A stretch of DNA of 64,000 nt, taken from NCBI GenBank assembly GCA_019914995.1, contig CM034127.1, positions 9,114,001 to 9,178,000 of the forward strand, in the 5' to 3' direction. The DNA is from Acanthochlamys bracteata. Taxonomy: Eukaryota; Streptophyta; Magnoliopsida; Pandanales; Velloziaceae. A model generated the notes under the pieces. The model worked only from the letters and a program-made list of their open reading frames with translations, was not told the origin of the DNA and searched no databases. Of the stretch, positions 1 through 13,600 are shown piece after piece. A program made the translations under genes and the position numbers. The stretch's first letter is position 1, and every line of letters begins with the position of its first letter.

Positions 1-3000
1 GTTATGCGAAGCTTGCAAACCTCCCTCCTATTCTTGGACTTTGTAAGTCTCTCTCTTGACAAAACGTTAAGTAGCTAGCTATTGCGGGCACTAACATCTG
101 AATCCAAGACTTCCGTGAAGGATTATTAATGGAAGGGTGTCTTATAACTAGATCGATTTAACTGGTTGTCGATTATTTGTCTCTTTCAGCAATGGTTAAT
201 AACATGTTGATGTTGGACTTATATGTTGAAACTAGCTAATTAACTGTGGGCTTCCTCAATTGTGGGTGAAGATTCGAGTTTCGTACCACCGTTTGTGTAC
301 GCAATGATGGGGAGCTCAAGGGACCTGGCTGTTGGGACAGTAGCGGTTGGATCGCTGTTGATAGGATCCATGCTCAGTAATGAGGTTTCCCCAGTGCAGG
401 AGCCAGCGTTGTTTGTTCACTTGGCCTTCACTGCTACCTTCTTTGCTGGATGTATCCAAGCAGCCCTCGGCTTGTTGAGGTATGTACATGTACATATATA
501 TATACACATGTATGCGCATATTTATGTATATGTTTGTATGTTCACAACTGGGTAATTACATAATTCGTTTTAAAACTTGCAAACAGGCTTGGTTTTGTAG
601 TGGATTTCCTTTCACATGCAACCATAGTTGGGTTCATGAGTGGAGCAGCAACGGTTGTTTGTTTGCAACAATTGAAAGGAATCCTAGGACTTCAACACTT
701 CACTACTTCCACAGACCTCATTTCTGCTATGAAATCTGTATTCAGTCAAGTGCATCAGGTATGTACACAAACAACACAAAAATACATGTTACAAATATGT
801 AGCTCAAGTAAATTCCTGACAGCATGTTTAATGTGACATTGTTACGTTTATCATTGACTCATTCATATATAAATGGGATGTCAATGAAAAAGAACCGAAT
901 TTTTGTTACCTCTTGGAACTTTATGAATTATCAAACAACTTTATGCTTTGCATAATTGATTAGTCCTTTTCATTTCTTTTGGGTGTTACAGTGGAGGTGG
1001 GAGAGTATTGTACTTGGATGTGGCTTTCTCTTCTTCCTACTCATCACAAGATTCTTCGTAAGTTATATTGCTTAATTTAATTCTTTCTTCGCTAATTAAT
1101 TTCAATCACAATTCACATTTTATCATGGATGCATATGACATAAAATTTTAGTTACCGTAGTTTCCTTCTTATCCACTTATGAAATGTAACTTTTTGAAAC
1201 ATGTAATAGACTAAGAAAACATAGATGTTATTGAAGAAAACACAAATAACAGGATCAAAATCGTTCAATTCTAACTGACCTATATATTTATATTACATCA
1301 AAATTGTCAATTTTAATTAAACCTATTTAATAACTAATCAAATTCGAATCGACTTTTTTAATAATTAAAATTATTAAAATAAAAATTATAAAAATTAATT
1401 TTTAACAATACTATATGAAAATTATTAATTATCATATAACTAAAAAAATATTCATTTCGATAAAATCTATAAATTTAATAATAAATTAATTAAAATATGA
1501 TAAATTAAGGAAAAAATATAAATTAAATTAAATTTTAATATTATTATTTAAATAGATCAATTTTGAATCAACTCAAATCTAATCTGAATTTATTTAAATT
1601 TTCGGATCAAATTCAGATCAATCTGAAATTGATCCAAATTTGTCTAAGATCAAATCCGAATCCGATATAAATAGATCGATTTCGGATTGAGTTCGCAGAT
1701 CGGTTTATGTATTGTCACATCTAACTCACAAGGAATACGGTTGCCTTGTTTATGTTAAACTTTAATATATGTTGCCCTATCAAGTAAGTGCCAACCATGA
1801 TGAGTATATGAAGGGTCCAGAATTACACTCATGGGACGTGCCACATGTTAGAGATATATCTTGTCAACAGATTTGTGTACTACCCTCAAGTTTTAGGAAA
1901 CAGATGGTAGGGAAGTGGAAGATAATGGAGATTTGTCGGTAAAGCTCTTGGGCTACATGGTCCACGAACACCCACATAATGCCCTGAGTTATAACATGGA
2001 CATGGATTCAAAGATAGCAAGCACATTTCTTTGTAATCGTTTGAGGCGCAAAGATTCTGAAAAGACATCCGATAAAAGAGTGTTTCCTAACGAAATGCTT
2101 GTTATCATACATGCACCTTCATTCTTCTATTTGGACTTCTACTCAAATTTGGGTAGCCCACCGAAAACATCTATATCTCTTAGTGGAAAGATATATTAAA
2201 CTGGCTGACTCAAACCTAACTCAATATCAGCTTCTAATAGCTCACTTTAGTTGTTATACGTGCAAATTTAGCTTAGCCATATGCAAATCAACGGTATATA
2301 TATCAAGTGACGTATTAACCATGCCCCATTACACAATGGGATGAATCCTTAGGCTATGCAGAAATAAGGTACTATCTAGTTTGTAGGTATTAGGACATTA
2401 ACATGTTTTATGTCACATTTGGTCTACAGAGCAAAAGAAATCCCAAATTTTTCTGGATTTCTGCAGCAGCTCCATTGACATCAGTAATATTGGGAAGCCT
2501 TCTGGTGTACCTAACTCATGCTGAGAACCATGGTGTCCAAGTGGTAAACAATAAATATCTCCTTCACAAATACTTAAGCTAATGCAGAAAATTTGTTTTC
2601 TAACTTCTCTGCTACTGTAGATTGGTCATCTGACAAAGGGTCTAAATCCGTCATCGGTCACAAACCTGGTCTTCTCCACACCACAGATGATGCTTGCTCT
2701 TAAGACTGGCTTGGTCACAGGAATCATAGCTCTTGCTGTAAGTCAAGTTGCATTCGTGTAAACTTAGCATATATCGAACGTTAGCAATAAGTTCACCAAC
2801 AAGGCATAAAAAGACCAAGCACTTATTGTTCTACTAGTAACCAAAAATAACGAACTCAGGATACATAATTGGTATTGCTTTCTATATTCGTGATCATGAC
2901 ACAGTATTTAATCCCTGCTTCACTTCTCTTTGCTGACTATTTTAGCTTGTGAGTTCTCATACAGGAAGGCATTGCTGTTGGGAGAAGCTTTGCTATGTAC

Positions 3001-4431
3001 AAGAACTACCACATTGATGGCAACAAGGAGATGATTGCGTTTGGGATGATGAACATCACTGGTTCACTTACATCTTGCTATCTCACATCAGGTACCGTTT
3101 CTAAATTGGTTCTGACATATATAGTAAACATGAAATCATTTGGCTGATGTAGCAGATACCGATCTCATTTGTTAAACAAGTACAATATCCTGGGCAAGTA
3201 CTTACCGTGTTCTACTTAATTACCAGGTCCATTCTCAAGGTCTGCAGTGAACTACAACGCAGGATGCAAGACTGCAATGTCAAACGTGGTCATGGCAACC
3301 GCAGTGATGATCACTCTTCTGTTCCTCACTCCTTTGTTTCACTGTACCCCTCTGGTTGTCTTGTCTTCCATTATCATTTCCGCGATGCTTGGCCTTATTG
3401 ACTATGAGGCACCGTTTCACCTCTGGAAAGTAGACAAGATTGACTTTTGCGTTTGCATTGGTGCTTACTTGGGCGTTGTCTTTGGCAGTGTTGAAGTTGG
3501 CTTAATCGTAGCAGTATGTATTCACTTCATAGATTGAAGAAACTTCAGAGAATCTGAATAGTCTAAGTATGAAAGCATATCTAAAGAATCTAAAATGCGA
3601 ACTTGTGGCTTGTATCTTTCCAGGTGATGGTCTCGATCCTCAGAGTTCTACTGTTTGTAGCTAGGCCGAGGACTACTGTGCTTGGAAACATTCCAAATTC
3701 CATGATTTATAGACGAATGGATCAATATCCAGTAGCTCAAAGAGTTTCAGGGGTGTTGATCCTGCAGATTGATGCACCAATCTACTTTGCCAATGCTAGC
3801 TACCTTAGAGAAAGGTGAACTAAAATCTAAAAGAAACAGCATTGGAAAATCTTGAGTTGTTCTAAATATTCATATAATAATCGTTACAGGATCTCAAGGT
3901 GGATTGATGAAGAGGAAGACAAGCTCAAATTAAAAGGAGAGACCAGCTTGCAATATGTGATACTTGATATGGGTGGTGTGTTAGATTTTTTTCCGCATTT
4001 GTTATTGCTGATGTAGATGTTCGATACCTCTGCAGAAGTTAACTTTTTACTTGTGTGGCTTTGCAGCTGTAGGAAGCATTGACACAAGTGGTATAAGTAT
4101 GCTGGATGAAGTAAAGAAGAGTATGGATAGGAGAGGGATTCAGGTATTAACCTTCAGTACTACCTCTTGTTACTCTGCTTTACAAGGTGTGTATTCTATA
4201 CCTTATCCATAAAATGTTATTCTTTCGCGTGAAAAACAGCTTGTATTGGCCAATCCTGGAAGTGAAATAATGAAGAAGCTGGATAAGTCGAAAGTACTTG
4301 AAGCCATTGGCCAGGAATGGATCTTCCTCACTGTGGGAGAAGCGGTTGAGGCATGTACTTACATGCTTCATACATATAAGCCTGGAACGCCAGGTCAAGA
4401 AGCCATGCCCAATAACGATAACAACGTTTGA
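1..4431 (+). CDS. SULTR3: Group 3 sulfate transporter (SULTR3;1/3;2-like), 5' partial
   Basis: Anion/sulfate transporter of the SLC26/SulP family, expected in a cell or plastid membrane; group 3 members are linked to chloroplast sulfate uptake (family knowledge). Twelve coding exons join in frame: 1-42, 272-479, 587-758, 992-1057, 2430-2543, 2621-2737, 2965-3091, 3227-3513, 3624-3814, 3890-3975, 4067-4143, 4240-4431 (558 complete residues plus stop). The window starts inside the first transmembrane segment (YAKLANLPPILGL), so roughly 95 N-terminal residues lie outside. The membrane domain shows YSSFVPPFVYAMMGSSRDLA and ITGSLTSCYLTSG. The C-terminal STAS domain (exons 9-12) carries the conserved IDTSGI. 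The ending NNV resembles Arabidopsis SULTR3;1. Intron 4 is long (1372 bp) and holds AT-rich transposon-like DNA. Family is certain; the exact paralogue (3;1 or 3;2) is inference. Confidence 0.95.
1240..1730. mobile_element. Degenerate AT-rich transposon-like DNA in SULTR3 intron 4
   Basis: This part of the 1.37 kb intron is extremely AT-rich and ends in a GATC/TCCGA-rich stretch (about 1590-1710) followed by ATTGTCACATCT. The same kinds of words recur in the elements near 25351-25905 and 57789-58581. Only the right end looks like a terminus; no matching left terminus or target duplication was found, so this is a tentative relic. Confidence 0.3.
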
Positions 4432-5715
4432 AACCCGAACAACACCTGTCTACGGAACAAGTTCCTTTTCTAATTTTTATTTTATTAGATGGGAAATGTA
4501 GGAAGAACACTCTAGCTTTAAGTTGTCAAGCTTTCTCTCACAATGGCCTTTTGCCAGAGTGCGTGTATTAGCCTAAAAGCGTTCTGTCTGAAGAAACAGA
4601 TTTCTCTTACCAGCTTTCTGATATCTAAGACCAAAATAGAAAAAGGAGAAACATTGATTTTGGGAATTTGACATAGCATATAGTGATGTCTGGTCAATGA
4701 ACAACACTGATTTTAACCAAGACGGGCGTTAAGCTTTTTGTAACAACGGTTTTATCATGTGATGGGATTTTGCTGTGATGTCTGGTCCATGAATAGCTTC
4801 ATTTCATTTCTATCCATATGTTACCAGCAGGATGATATCTCACCTTATCCCAATAAGCCGGAGGGTCCTACTGTTGTTGATTGTAGTAAAAGCTTTACAA
4901 AGCAGATAATTTAATTTTTTGGGGCGATGCTAACATTACGTCCATAAACAGAGATCTTCAGTCAATGACAGTATAATAGAAATTATTACATCCTTGTATA
5001 TCTGACTTTAGCAATGAAGGTTTAACAGTTACAGAACTTTGTGAAGAAGTTCCACACCATTACCAGAAAAGTTAGACCAATGTCATTTATGAACTTTGCA
5101 TCCAGATAAAGATGCATTTCCAAACGATCAATAGCGATACTTAAAGCACTCTCTATCTTCATTTGAGCTTTCGTTGTTGCCAATCTAGAATCTCTTGAGG
5201 TCTGAATCACCTGAAAAACATTGATAGTATTAGCGACCATTTTTACCAAATTCTTCTTCTGAGAAAAATGTACTCTAGTGAAATCAGTAACCTCTTTTAT
5301 CTGTATTACCATATCATAACAATCCTTTTTGAACCTTCACAAACAAATTCAATATATGAACTACCATAAATGCCGTCCTACTAATATAGGAGAAGCTCAT
5401 TACACTCTCTTAAGAATGTTATAGGACCATAGGTATACATAAGTTCTTGAATGTGATTTTGATACTTAAGTTTGATTTCACATGTCACTAAAACGGTTAT
5501 GATATCATACACAACAAAGTTAATGCTGGAAGATATGCCTTTCAGGATCAAGAATGCCACAGAACAATGCACGAAGCAAGTCTGTCTTACAATACAAGAG
5601 CTAGAAATAATTCAGTAGCTAGGTAACTTTTTCACCATCTACTTACATAGAATAGATTTCATATATAGGGCCAGAAACTAAGTGCCTGGGATTGAAGTTT
5701 TCACAACACCGTCAT
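4432..5715. other. 3' UTR and intergenic DNA after SULTR3
   Basis: The first few hundred bases are the likely 3' UTR of the sulfate transporter. Beyond that, no open frame resembles a known protein on either strand, and no tRNA-like fold or strong repeat was seen. Confidence 0.5.
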
Positions 5716-7700
5716 TGTCACGACCCAACCCGGCCGCGACTAGCCTAAACTAGACCTAGTCTAGATCACATTCAGACTCGGTCAAGTATAATAAGTCTGG
5801 CCTAAAAGCACCATAAATGATTCATCAAATATTTTCAAATAAATAAAATTTTGGCAAGATCTTTCCTATAATTTCAAGTGAAAACTTATACCATAATAAA
5901 TCACTTGACAACGACGAAATAAAACAGAAATAAACAAATAATATAAATATCAAAACCAACTAATAAAATATCTATTGGCTATCAGTAGCCGTTCATACCT
6001 ATTACATACCCAAAATATTAATTTACAAATCAAATACCAAACAAAAAATATATAGAAGAGTAATACACATCTTTAGAGAATAACAAGAGCCACCTATATG
6101 ATAAAATGTAGTATAAATGCGCGGATCCATCGTCGACACGCTATACTACTACTCGGTGCTGTATTCTATCAACTCCCACTAGTCTTTGTAATATCTGAGA
6201 GAGGCAAAAGAAAGAAGAAGAGATGAGCCCAGACTCAGTAAGGTGAAATAATAGAAGCACTATTTAGAGTTTTTAATGCATTACCTAATTGTTTCAATCC
6301 TATCGGTTATATGTAACAGATGCAACGATAAATCAGAACATGCCCTATCGGGTCCTATATCGTCCCATACCAATTCATTTTTCAATAAGGACAGATACGG
6401 AGGACTTGACATGCAGCTAATGCAATTCAAGAGATCACACTATATTACTATGCAATAATATTCATTAGGTGCCATCACTATAAGAACAAACAGCATAGTT
6501 TATGCTTCTTTCATTGTGGCATCCTAAATACATAAAATCCATCATGCACGCTATAATACCATTACGGATTCATAAATGTATTGTGCATTATCCAAACATG
6601 TCTAATATGGTTTCATGCATGTATATCTATCTATATACATGAGATAACACTAGTCATGGAATCAGAAAGATAAACATATAACATAAAGCGAGATATAGTT
6701 TTCAACTCAACCTAGTAACCAGGCTACTTCTGCCTCGACGAGGTACAACCACCCGAGTGATCGAACCGAATGGGCTGTAGTATTACTCTCACATCCATGA
6801 GCCTAACAATACTATGTTTATATGTGGATGCCCGCCCCACATTCATTGGAGTCTTGATATAATCTTCCAACTCGCCTGCTCTCGTGCAGCGCGAGTGTCT
6901 ATGCATTATGACAAGTAAGCTTATGCCATTATAATTCAGTATAAATTATGTCTCTGTGCACTTATAGAGGTTCATAGCTTATTCAGCAATGCTCAATGAT
7001 CATAGTCATGTAATAAACAATAGTCATTCTCGATTTTACAGAGCTACCATGTTTGCTATCATTATAGTTAACATTAAGCATGCTCCAAATGCACTTTGCA
7101 TTATATGCAAGAACTCGTATGACATAGGTAATTATTAATGCTATAGATATAATCAATGGTAAAACTTTTAAATGCAACATGCTTTAAGATTAGTTCAACA
7201 GTAAATTCTATACAAGCATGACCCAAACATAAAGACATCATCTAGCATGAGGAATAATCATAAATAGATAGTGGCAAAATATGCCGAGATTTCAAATCAG
7301 ATGTTATCTGTGCCAGAAGCCTACCATAAACTAAGAAAAAAAAGACACGATAATCCTCACATATTTTCTTGCAATCACTTAGTTTTCTGGTTACTTTAAG
7401 TCATACCACTTGGTTCAAGTCTTTTATAAAATCCTATTACACATACAGACACATCTATTACTTAAATTCGTTGAATGGAATTAACTTGAAACTATAATAC
7501 ATAGCACAATTCATTATAAACACATCGCCGCAACAGTGAAAATCTCATTATAAGGTTTCATCCAAACAACCAATCAACTAATTCCTATCAACAACTTGAC
7601 TAACCAACGTTAGAAAATCAATAAGCTTACCGATTAAAATAAGACAATTAATTTCTAAATTAGCTTTGAACCGTCGAAAATTAGTAAATTAAAAAATAGA
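5716..7700. mobile_element. Possible LTR-retroelement-derived non-coding block
   Basis: The block opens with TGTCACGACCCAACCCGGCC, a start typical of plant Ty3-type LTRs. It continues for about 2 kb of moderately AT-rich, non-coding DNA with GC-rich islands (about 6720-6900), unlike its surroundings. No gag, protease, reverse transcriptase or integrase motif was seen, and no matching second LTR or target-site duplication was found. A solo or truncated LTR is the best guess. Confidence 0.3.
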
Positions 7701-8077
7701 AAGTATAGTTTTTTAAAAATAAAGTGGAAGGAGTTCAGTGTTTGTATTTCAATAGTTTTTTAAAATGTGTTAAAAATTAAAAAATATAATTGTATTGAAA
7801 AATATATAAATAAGAAAATTGGAACTAAAATTTTGCATGTGAAAGTAGAATTCTGAATTTCTTGTAAAATTGAAATATATGAATTGTTCGAAACTTAAAA
7901 TCTGATGAAAAAAAGTGAAATTACAGGCGTTCGAAATACGCTCTTATCACAAAAAGCACGGAATGGATGCTTTCTAATTTTGAGTTTATTAGGTGTTGCT
8001 TGGAGTGTTTTTTGAGGTGCTTATCCCGAACATTAATAAATTTAAAAGCAGCAGCTAAAATTCAAAATAAATTATAC

Positions 8078-8102
8078 ATTATATATATATATATATATAT
8101 AA
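8078..8102. repeat. (AT)n microsatellite
   Basis: Uninterrupted AT dinucleotides upstream of the cyclophilin leader exon. Confidence 0.85.
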
Positions 8103-8170
8103 TTTTATTATTTTTAATAAAAAATTAAAGTTAATCTTTTTTAAAAAACTTTTTGTATTTCAATCGCTCC

Positions 8171-10650
8171 AAAAAATGTCCGCACTCGGATCCAAACGAC
8201 TGTCACTGTGCAGGGTTTATTTCAGGCTTATTAGTTCGTTTTTCGTCCTCTCCCTTGTTCTTATTCTCCTCGGTGTCATCTCTCTCTCTCATTTGTTCTT
8301 CTGCTCTCTCGGACCACTGTTTGATTTCAGGTTTCCAGGTAATTTGGTCTTGATTTTGCTTGGTTATAGTATTCAGTGTTGTTTGATTTGTGTGATTTTT
8401 GGAACGGGAACGGGAAATTTGTAGCGGCCTTGATCTCGTTTCATGGTTTGAGGACGACTATGAGTTGTTGTAGTTTGTAATGGAAGTTTCAGGAACCTTG
8501 AAAGATGGAAACTTGCTTCTATACTTTGTAAGGGAACTGTGCTTTCTGCGAATTTGGTGTTTCTGTATAAGATAGCTGTAGTTTGGGTAAGCAGATGATG
8601 GATTTTGAGAATCTTAGGTTCAGAATTCTTGTTGGAGTTTGGTATTGTGGCAAATTTTGATGATCTTGTGCCAGCATGTTTAGGAAGAGACAAGCAGACT
8701 GGGACTTTTCCCGGCAACGTTATACTGTCAAACTGGATCTCTGGTAGCTATAAAGGCTACATATTATTTATTTTTAGAGAAAAGCTAATATAATGGATAT
8801 GTGAGAGATTTAGGAAGTCAGATGAATTGGCATCACATGGTAAGAGATTAAACTGAATTATGCTGTTAAAAGATAAATGTATCAGGTATCGGGATGAGAA
8901 ACTGTAGGAGCTTTCATGGTGCCATATTGTTTTCTTAAATATAATAGGATCACTGTCACCACTTACAAATTTTCAAATGAATTTGCTTGCTTCTTTTTCT
9001 TCATGAAAATGAATGGTTTATATAACAAAATGATTTCTCTAGCCTTAGAATTATTGCGTAGCTAGGTTTTATTTATGAATCTTAGGCTTTGAGAAAATTT
9101 GTTACTTTATGTTGTATTATTTTTGATGCATTCTCATGCTTGTCTGTCTTCAATTCTACTTAGACTATGATATTGCTTTGGGAGTGTTAAACTAAAGATA
9201 TCAACATTAAAATAAGCACACTATTATATAAAAAGAGACATACTATACATGACTTCTGTCATGGTTAACAATCTCTATTTCCTGGAAGAAAATTGATGTT
9301 AGCATGTTATATGCTTTGATTCTTAGTCATACCACCATGTTTGAGTTATTGACATGTCAGGTTAGTAACATGGTAGGTAAACTTATCTCAAAATTTACAT
9401 TTGGGGTAACGACTGTTTACAGATATGTAGGAAGCTTTGTTACCTTTCTTTTTCTGCTGTTTTCCAAAGTAGATACGTCCTACTTAGGACTTGCCTGTTA
9501 GTAGTTAGAAAGTGAAATTGCAATGGTAAGGGTTCATTTGTTTTCCTTCCTATAAATTTAGGATGACAAAGTAATGCATTTAGCTATGAAGTTATATTTT
9601 GAGGTTACAAGAATAATTTAACATTCTATCTTAGAGCATTTTGTACTTTGTATATAGCAACAGTAATTAGGAAATTGATTAACAATACCTGAAAATTGTA
9701 TCTCTTTACTGGTGACCTCCTTAGTAACAATATGAGGGTCTCGTATGCTATGTACATTGAAGGTCACTGAGGGCGTGTTTCAAATGCCCGTAACTCTATT
9801 TTCTTCCGCCAGATTTTGAGTTCCGAACAGTTCCTATGTTTCAATTACACAAAGAACTCAGAACTCCACTTCCACATGCGGAACTCCAGTTCCAACTTTC
9901 TTATTTATACACTTCCCAATATAATTATATCTTTCAATTTTCAACACACTTCCAAAACCTATTGAAACACAAATACTGAACTCCACTTCCACTTCATTTT
10001 TCAAGAAACTCTACTTTCTACTTTTCACTTTCACGAAACTCAGTTACGGGCATTTGAAACACGCCCTGAATGATACATGGTTCATAGAAATGAGCTTCAG
10101 TGTAAGCATAATGGTCTGAAACTATTAGCTTTAAGGACATACTTCCATAAGTTGAAGAAACCTTTTGACCCATCATAAATGTAAGAGGTTTTGACATGAT
10201 TTTAGGAAAGGTAATGAGCTTATTTTTGTTGGTTGGGTGCTAATTACTTTATGAAAAATGATATCATCTGCCCTCTTTTCCAGAAAATGTGTTTGATAGA
10301 CAACTATACAGTTGTCGTCTTTCTGTTCAGTGATCTATTTAGTGTTTCTGATCTGACCGTTCGCTCCCTCTTTTCCTAAACCTATATCTTGGTTAAATTC
10401 ACTTGTCAAATACTGAATTCATTATAATTTTCTACTTCTGAAATAATTGTAAAATACAATAGTTGATACTTTTTTTTTTGGGTTTATTGAGAAACCAAGA
10501 ATATTATTGTTCGCTAGTTACTAAACTTTTGTTTCTCCAGAAGTGTTGTCATAGTAGACTTTCCAGCTTCTGTATCTCATTTAGCTGTTGCGTTGAACCT
10601 GTTTCCCAGGGTGTGGGATCTTGTTGGAGGATTGCTGACTAAAATACCTT
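8171..10650 (+). other. 5' UTR exon and long 5' UTR intron of the CYP21-4 gene
   Basis: A CT-rich leader exon appears to end at 8338 (CCAG before GTAATT). It is joined to 10610 after an acceptor (TTTCCCAG), 41 bases before the start codon at 10651. The 2.27 kb between them has no coding exon and contains the MITE at 9771-10066. The transcription start cannot be placed exactly. Confidence 0.6.
9771..10066. mobile_element. Tourist/PIF-Harbinger-like MITE (296 bp)
   Basis: The two ends are perfect inverted repeats of at least 25 bp: the left starts GGGCGTGTTTCAAATGCCCG and the right is its exact reverse complement. Both sides are flanked by the trinucleotide TGA (9768-9770 and 10067-10069), a 3-bp target duplication of the size expected for PIF/Harbinger-type elements. 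There is no coding capacity. The near-perfect termini suggest a fairly recent insertion. Confidence 0.85.
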
Positions 10651-13600
10651 ATGGCAAGATTAAAGCCTAAAGCTCTGTTGCTTCAAAGCAAGAAAGGCCA
10701 TACTCGAACTACTCGTACTACAATTACTACTTGTAATCTTGTTATCATCTTGATCGTGCTGTCTGTTTATGCTACCTACAAACACTGGCATGGAAGGTTA
10801 ACTCCAATTCTCTATGTTACAGCTCTATGCTATTTTCCTCTACTGTTTGTCATGTTTTTGGCATTTCTCTCTTTTTGTCTGTTCTTTTTCTTTCTTTTCT
10901 TGTTGCAACATTTGTATCGTTCTTTAATAAAAGTAAAGTTCGAGTTGATGCCTAACGTTGTGGTATTTTGTTGTGGTATTTTACCATAATAAAGCAATTT
11001 TCAACATGTGATTTGTTTACATGCTTCCCTCAACTTCCATTAGTATTTAGCTAACTGGCCACTTCATACCCTCCTTCATGGCACTTTTTGCAATTATGAG
11101 CTACACTTGAAGAAGAACTTTTGAAGTTCTAGACATCATATAACTTTAGCAGGATTTTCTTCCTACTAGAAATGCTGGCATATGAAGTAGGATGAAGTTG
11201 ATTTTTATGCGCATGTAGTCTGGTTATGCTTAAAGTCCTATGTAGGACCACCCTACGGAAAGTTTATTGTTGGACCTGTTGAGAAATAGAGTAAATGTCA
11301 AAAATTGATGTGCGAAGAACCTATGGGATAAGGTCTAACTAATGAAAATGTTGCCTTCTTAACTTCTATTTCATACTATTTTTGGCTTTCAAAAATCTAT
11401 TTAGCATTTATGTGAAGACATTAACATTCGTTCTTAAAACTTGTTGTAGGTCGAGCACACAACTTGGAGATGATCCAGAGGTCCTAATGGTACATTTCTT
11501 ATAGCCTTAGTCATAATTTATCTTAACTGGGTGTCTTTTTACTCAAATTACTTGGTATGGAATATCTTATGTACATTCTTTCACATATTAGATATACCAA
11601 TTAACATTAAGATAATTAACTGTTTTAGCGATATGAATCTTTTTCACTTGCAGGTCGGAAGGAGATTTGGACAAGGGAAGAAAAATGATGTTCCTGGTTA
11701 TGCAGTAAGTTTCACATATTGCAATGTGCTATTTTCAGTTATATTTAGGCAAGCTTTTAGAGAATATTTGATCTGAGTTGTGCACTGTTATACTATGTGT
11801 TTCAATTCCACTAATCAAGGATTATTGCTAGAAACTATTTTTCTAAATCAAGTTTTTATTGCATAGTTATTGAACTTGTTGACGCTAGTCCTTGTTGCTC
11901 TGAATTGTTTGTGGGTTTACTGTGGTGTGGAGAATCCCAGTCTAGTATAAAGAAGGGTCACACTAAGTACAGGAAACTTTACAATCACAGTTGAAGTGCT
12001 ACTTCGTGGTCTTCTTGTACGAATGGGCTTGAGTCATTTGACTAACTCTAATACAAATGGTGAAAATAAATAGGTTTACATTTGGAAGGACATTGTTGTA
12101 ATCGAGTGCTTAGTTGAGCATTTAAAACAGTAAGGCCCTGGAGTTGCGGTTGCCTGATTTATTGGAATCAGTTTCATTAGGCAGACTTCCTATCAGGCTT
12201 CTGTATCCTAATTAGTGGGCTAGTTTATATTTTGCTTTCTAGTTTAAACTGTTTGTCATATGTGGTTATCTACACAGTTTTCGTGATTGGTTGGTTAAGT
12301 ATTAATATTTTTTAAGTTTTTTGTGTTTTCACTAGATAGTGAGCACATCAAAAGGGTCAATAACTGTGGAGCTATATAGAGATTCATCTCCTGAGATTGT
12401 GGATAAATTCATACAGTTATGGTGAGCTTTGATGATTTCTTTTGGCTCTCTTAATTCAGACGAAAGGTAGTAAGAACATTATACACTCTTCTCATGACTT
12501 TGCTAGTTTGTCATAGTAAGCAGCTAGCATTTTCAAAATAAAATAAATATATTAAGAATTTATACTTAAATAAAGCACAGTATGTTATTGTCACTTCCCT
12601 TAGTAATAGTGAATAGGTGTGGCACGAGTTTGATTGAGGAATTGGAGGCAATAGATCGGGTTGGTAGTCTACCAAGATTTTGGAGTAATATTACTTCGTT
12701 TATTAAAAGATGGTTCCTGCATACTAAGCAAACCATCTGGAAAGTATTGTCTCTACTGCCTAGTTACACATTTGTATTTGTACTTCTAAACAGAAATCAT
12801 GAAGAACAACAAATGAAGAAGAATAAAGATTATGAATAGTAAAAGGAAACTTTAGAAGTCTGATAATGTTCTCTCTGCACAGACAATCTGTGGGCTCATC
12901 CTACCTACAAACCTAAACAGAGTTTTCCCATTACAGAAGCGTTGCACTAAGATCAGTCTACTTGCCTTTAATTTGTAGAAAGTTTGTACATTTGTTGTTG
13001 TTACTGTTTTGAAGTTGGTGGTTCTTTCTAGCTAGCTGATGTAAGAACACGTGTTGGCTGTTATTTTATCAGTAGAAAAGGATACTTTAAAGGAATGCTT
13101 TTCCAACGTGTGATTAAGAACTACGTAATCCAAGGAGGTGATTACCAAAGATTGGGAGCAGCAGAAGATTGGACGTTAAAAGGAAAAGATAGCAATGGTG
13201 TAACAAGGTTTGACTGCCCCTTTAGTTTTTTCCTCACTCCTGAATATGCAAAAATTAGTTCGTATATGGTATTATATGTACGGCATTATGTAACTCTGAA
13301 GTATTTAATTAACCACTTTAGTACATTCTTTCTGTTTTGTGCTTTTTTAGTTATATATTAACATCACTTATGCCATTTACTCGTTGATTGCACCTTTACC
13401 ACCTACAAAGACATCACTCGATTGAGCTCATTATCCTCTCTTACCATATCTTTAATGACCTAAAGAGAGAAGAATATTATTAAACCTCTTCCTCTGATAG
13501 CTAGCTACAGAGAGGCAGATAGATGCCATGGCTATTGTTTGGGAAATGGGTTCATCAGCGACGCAGACAACTTCTCAATAATAACTATCAGCAGATGTCA

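Noticed and set aside
8373-8717. 114-codon minus-strand open frame
   Set aside because: It sits antisense within the cyclophilin leader/5' UTR intron and matches no family pattern.
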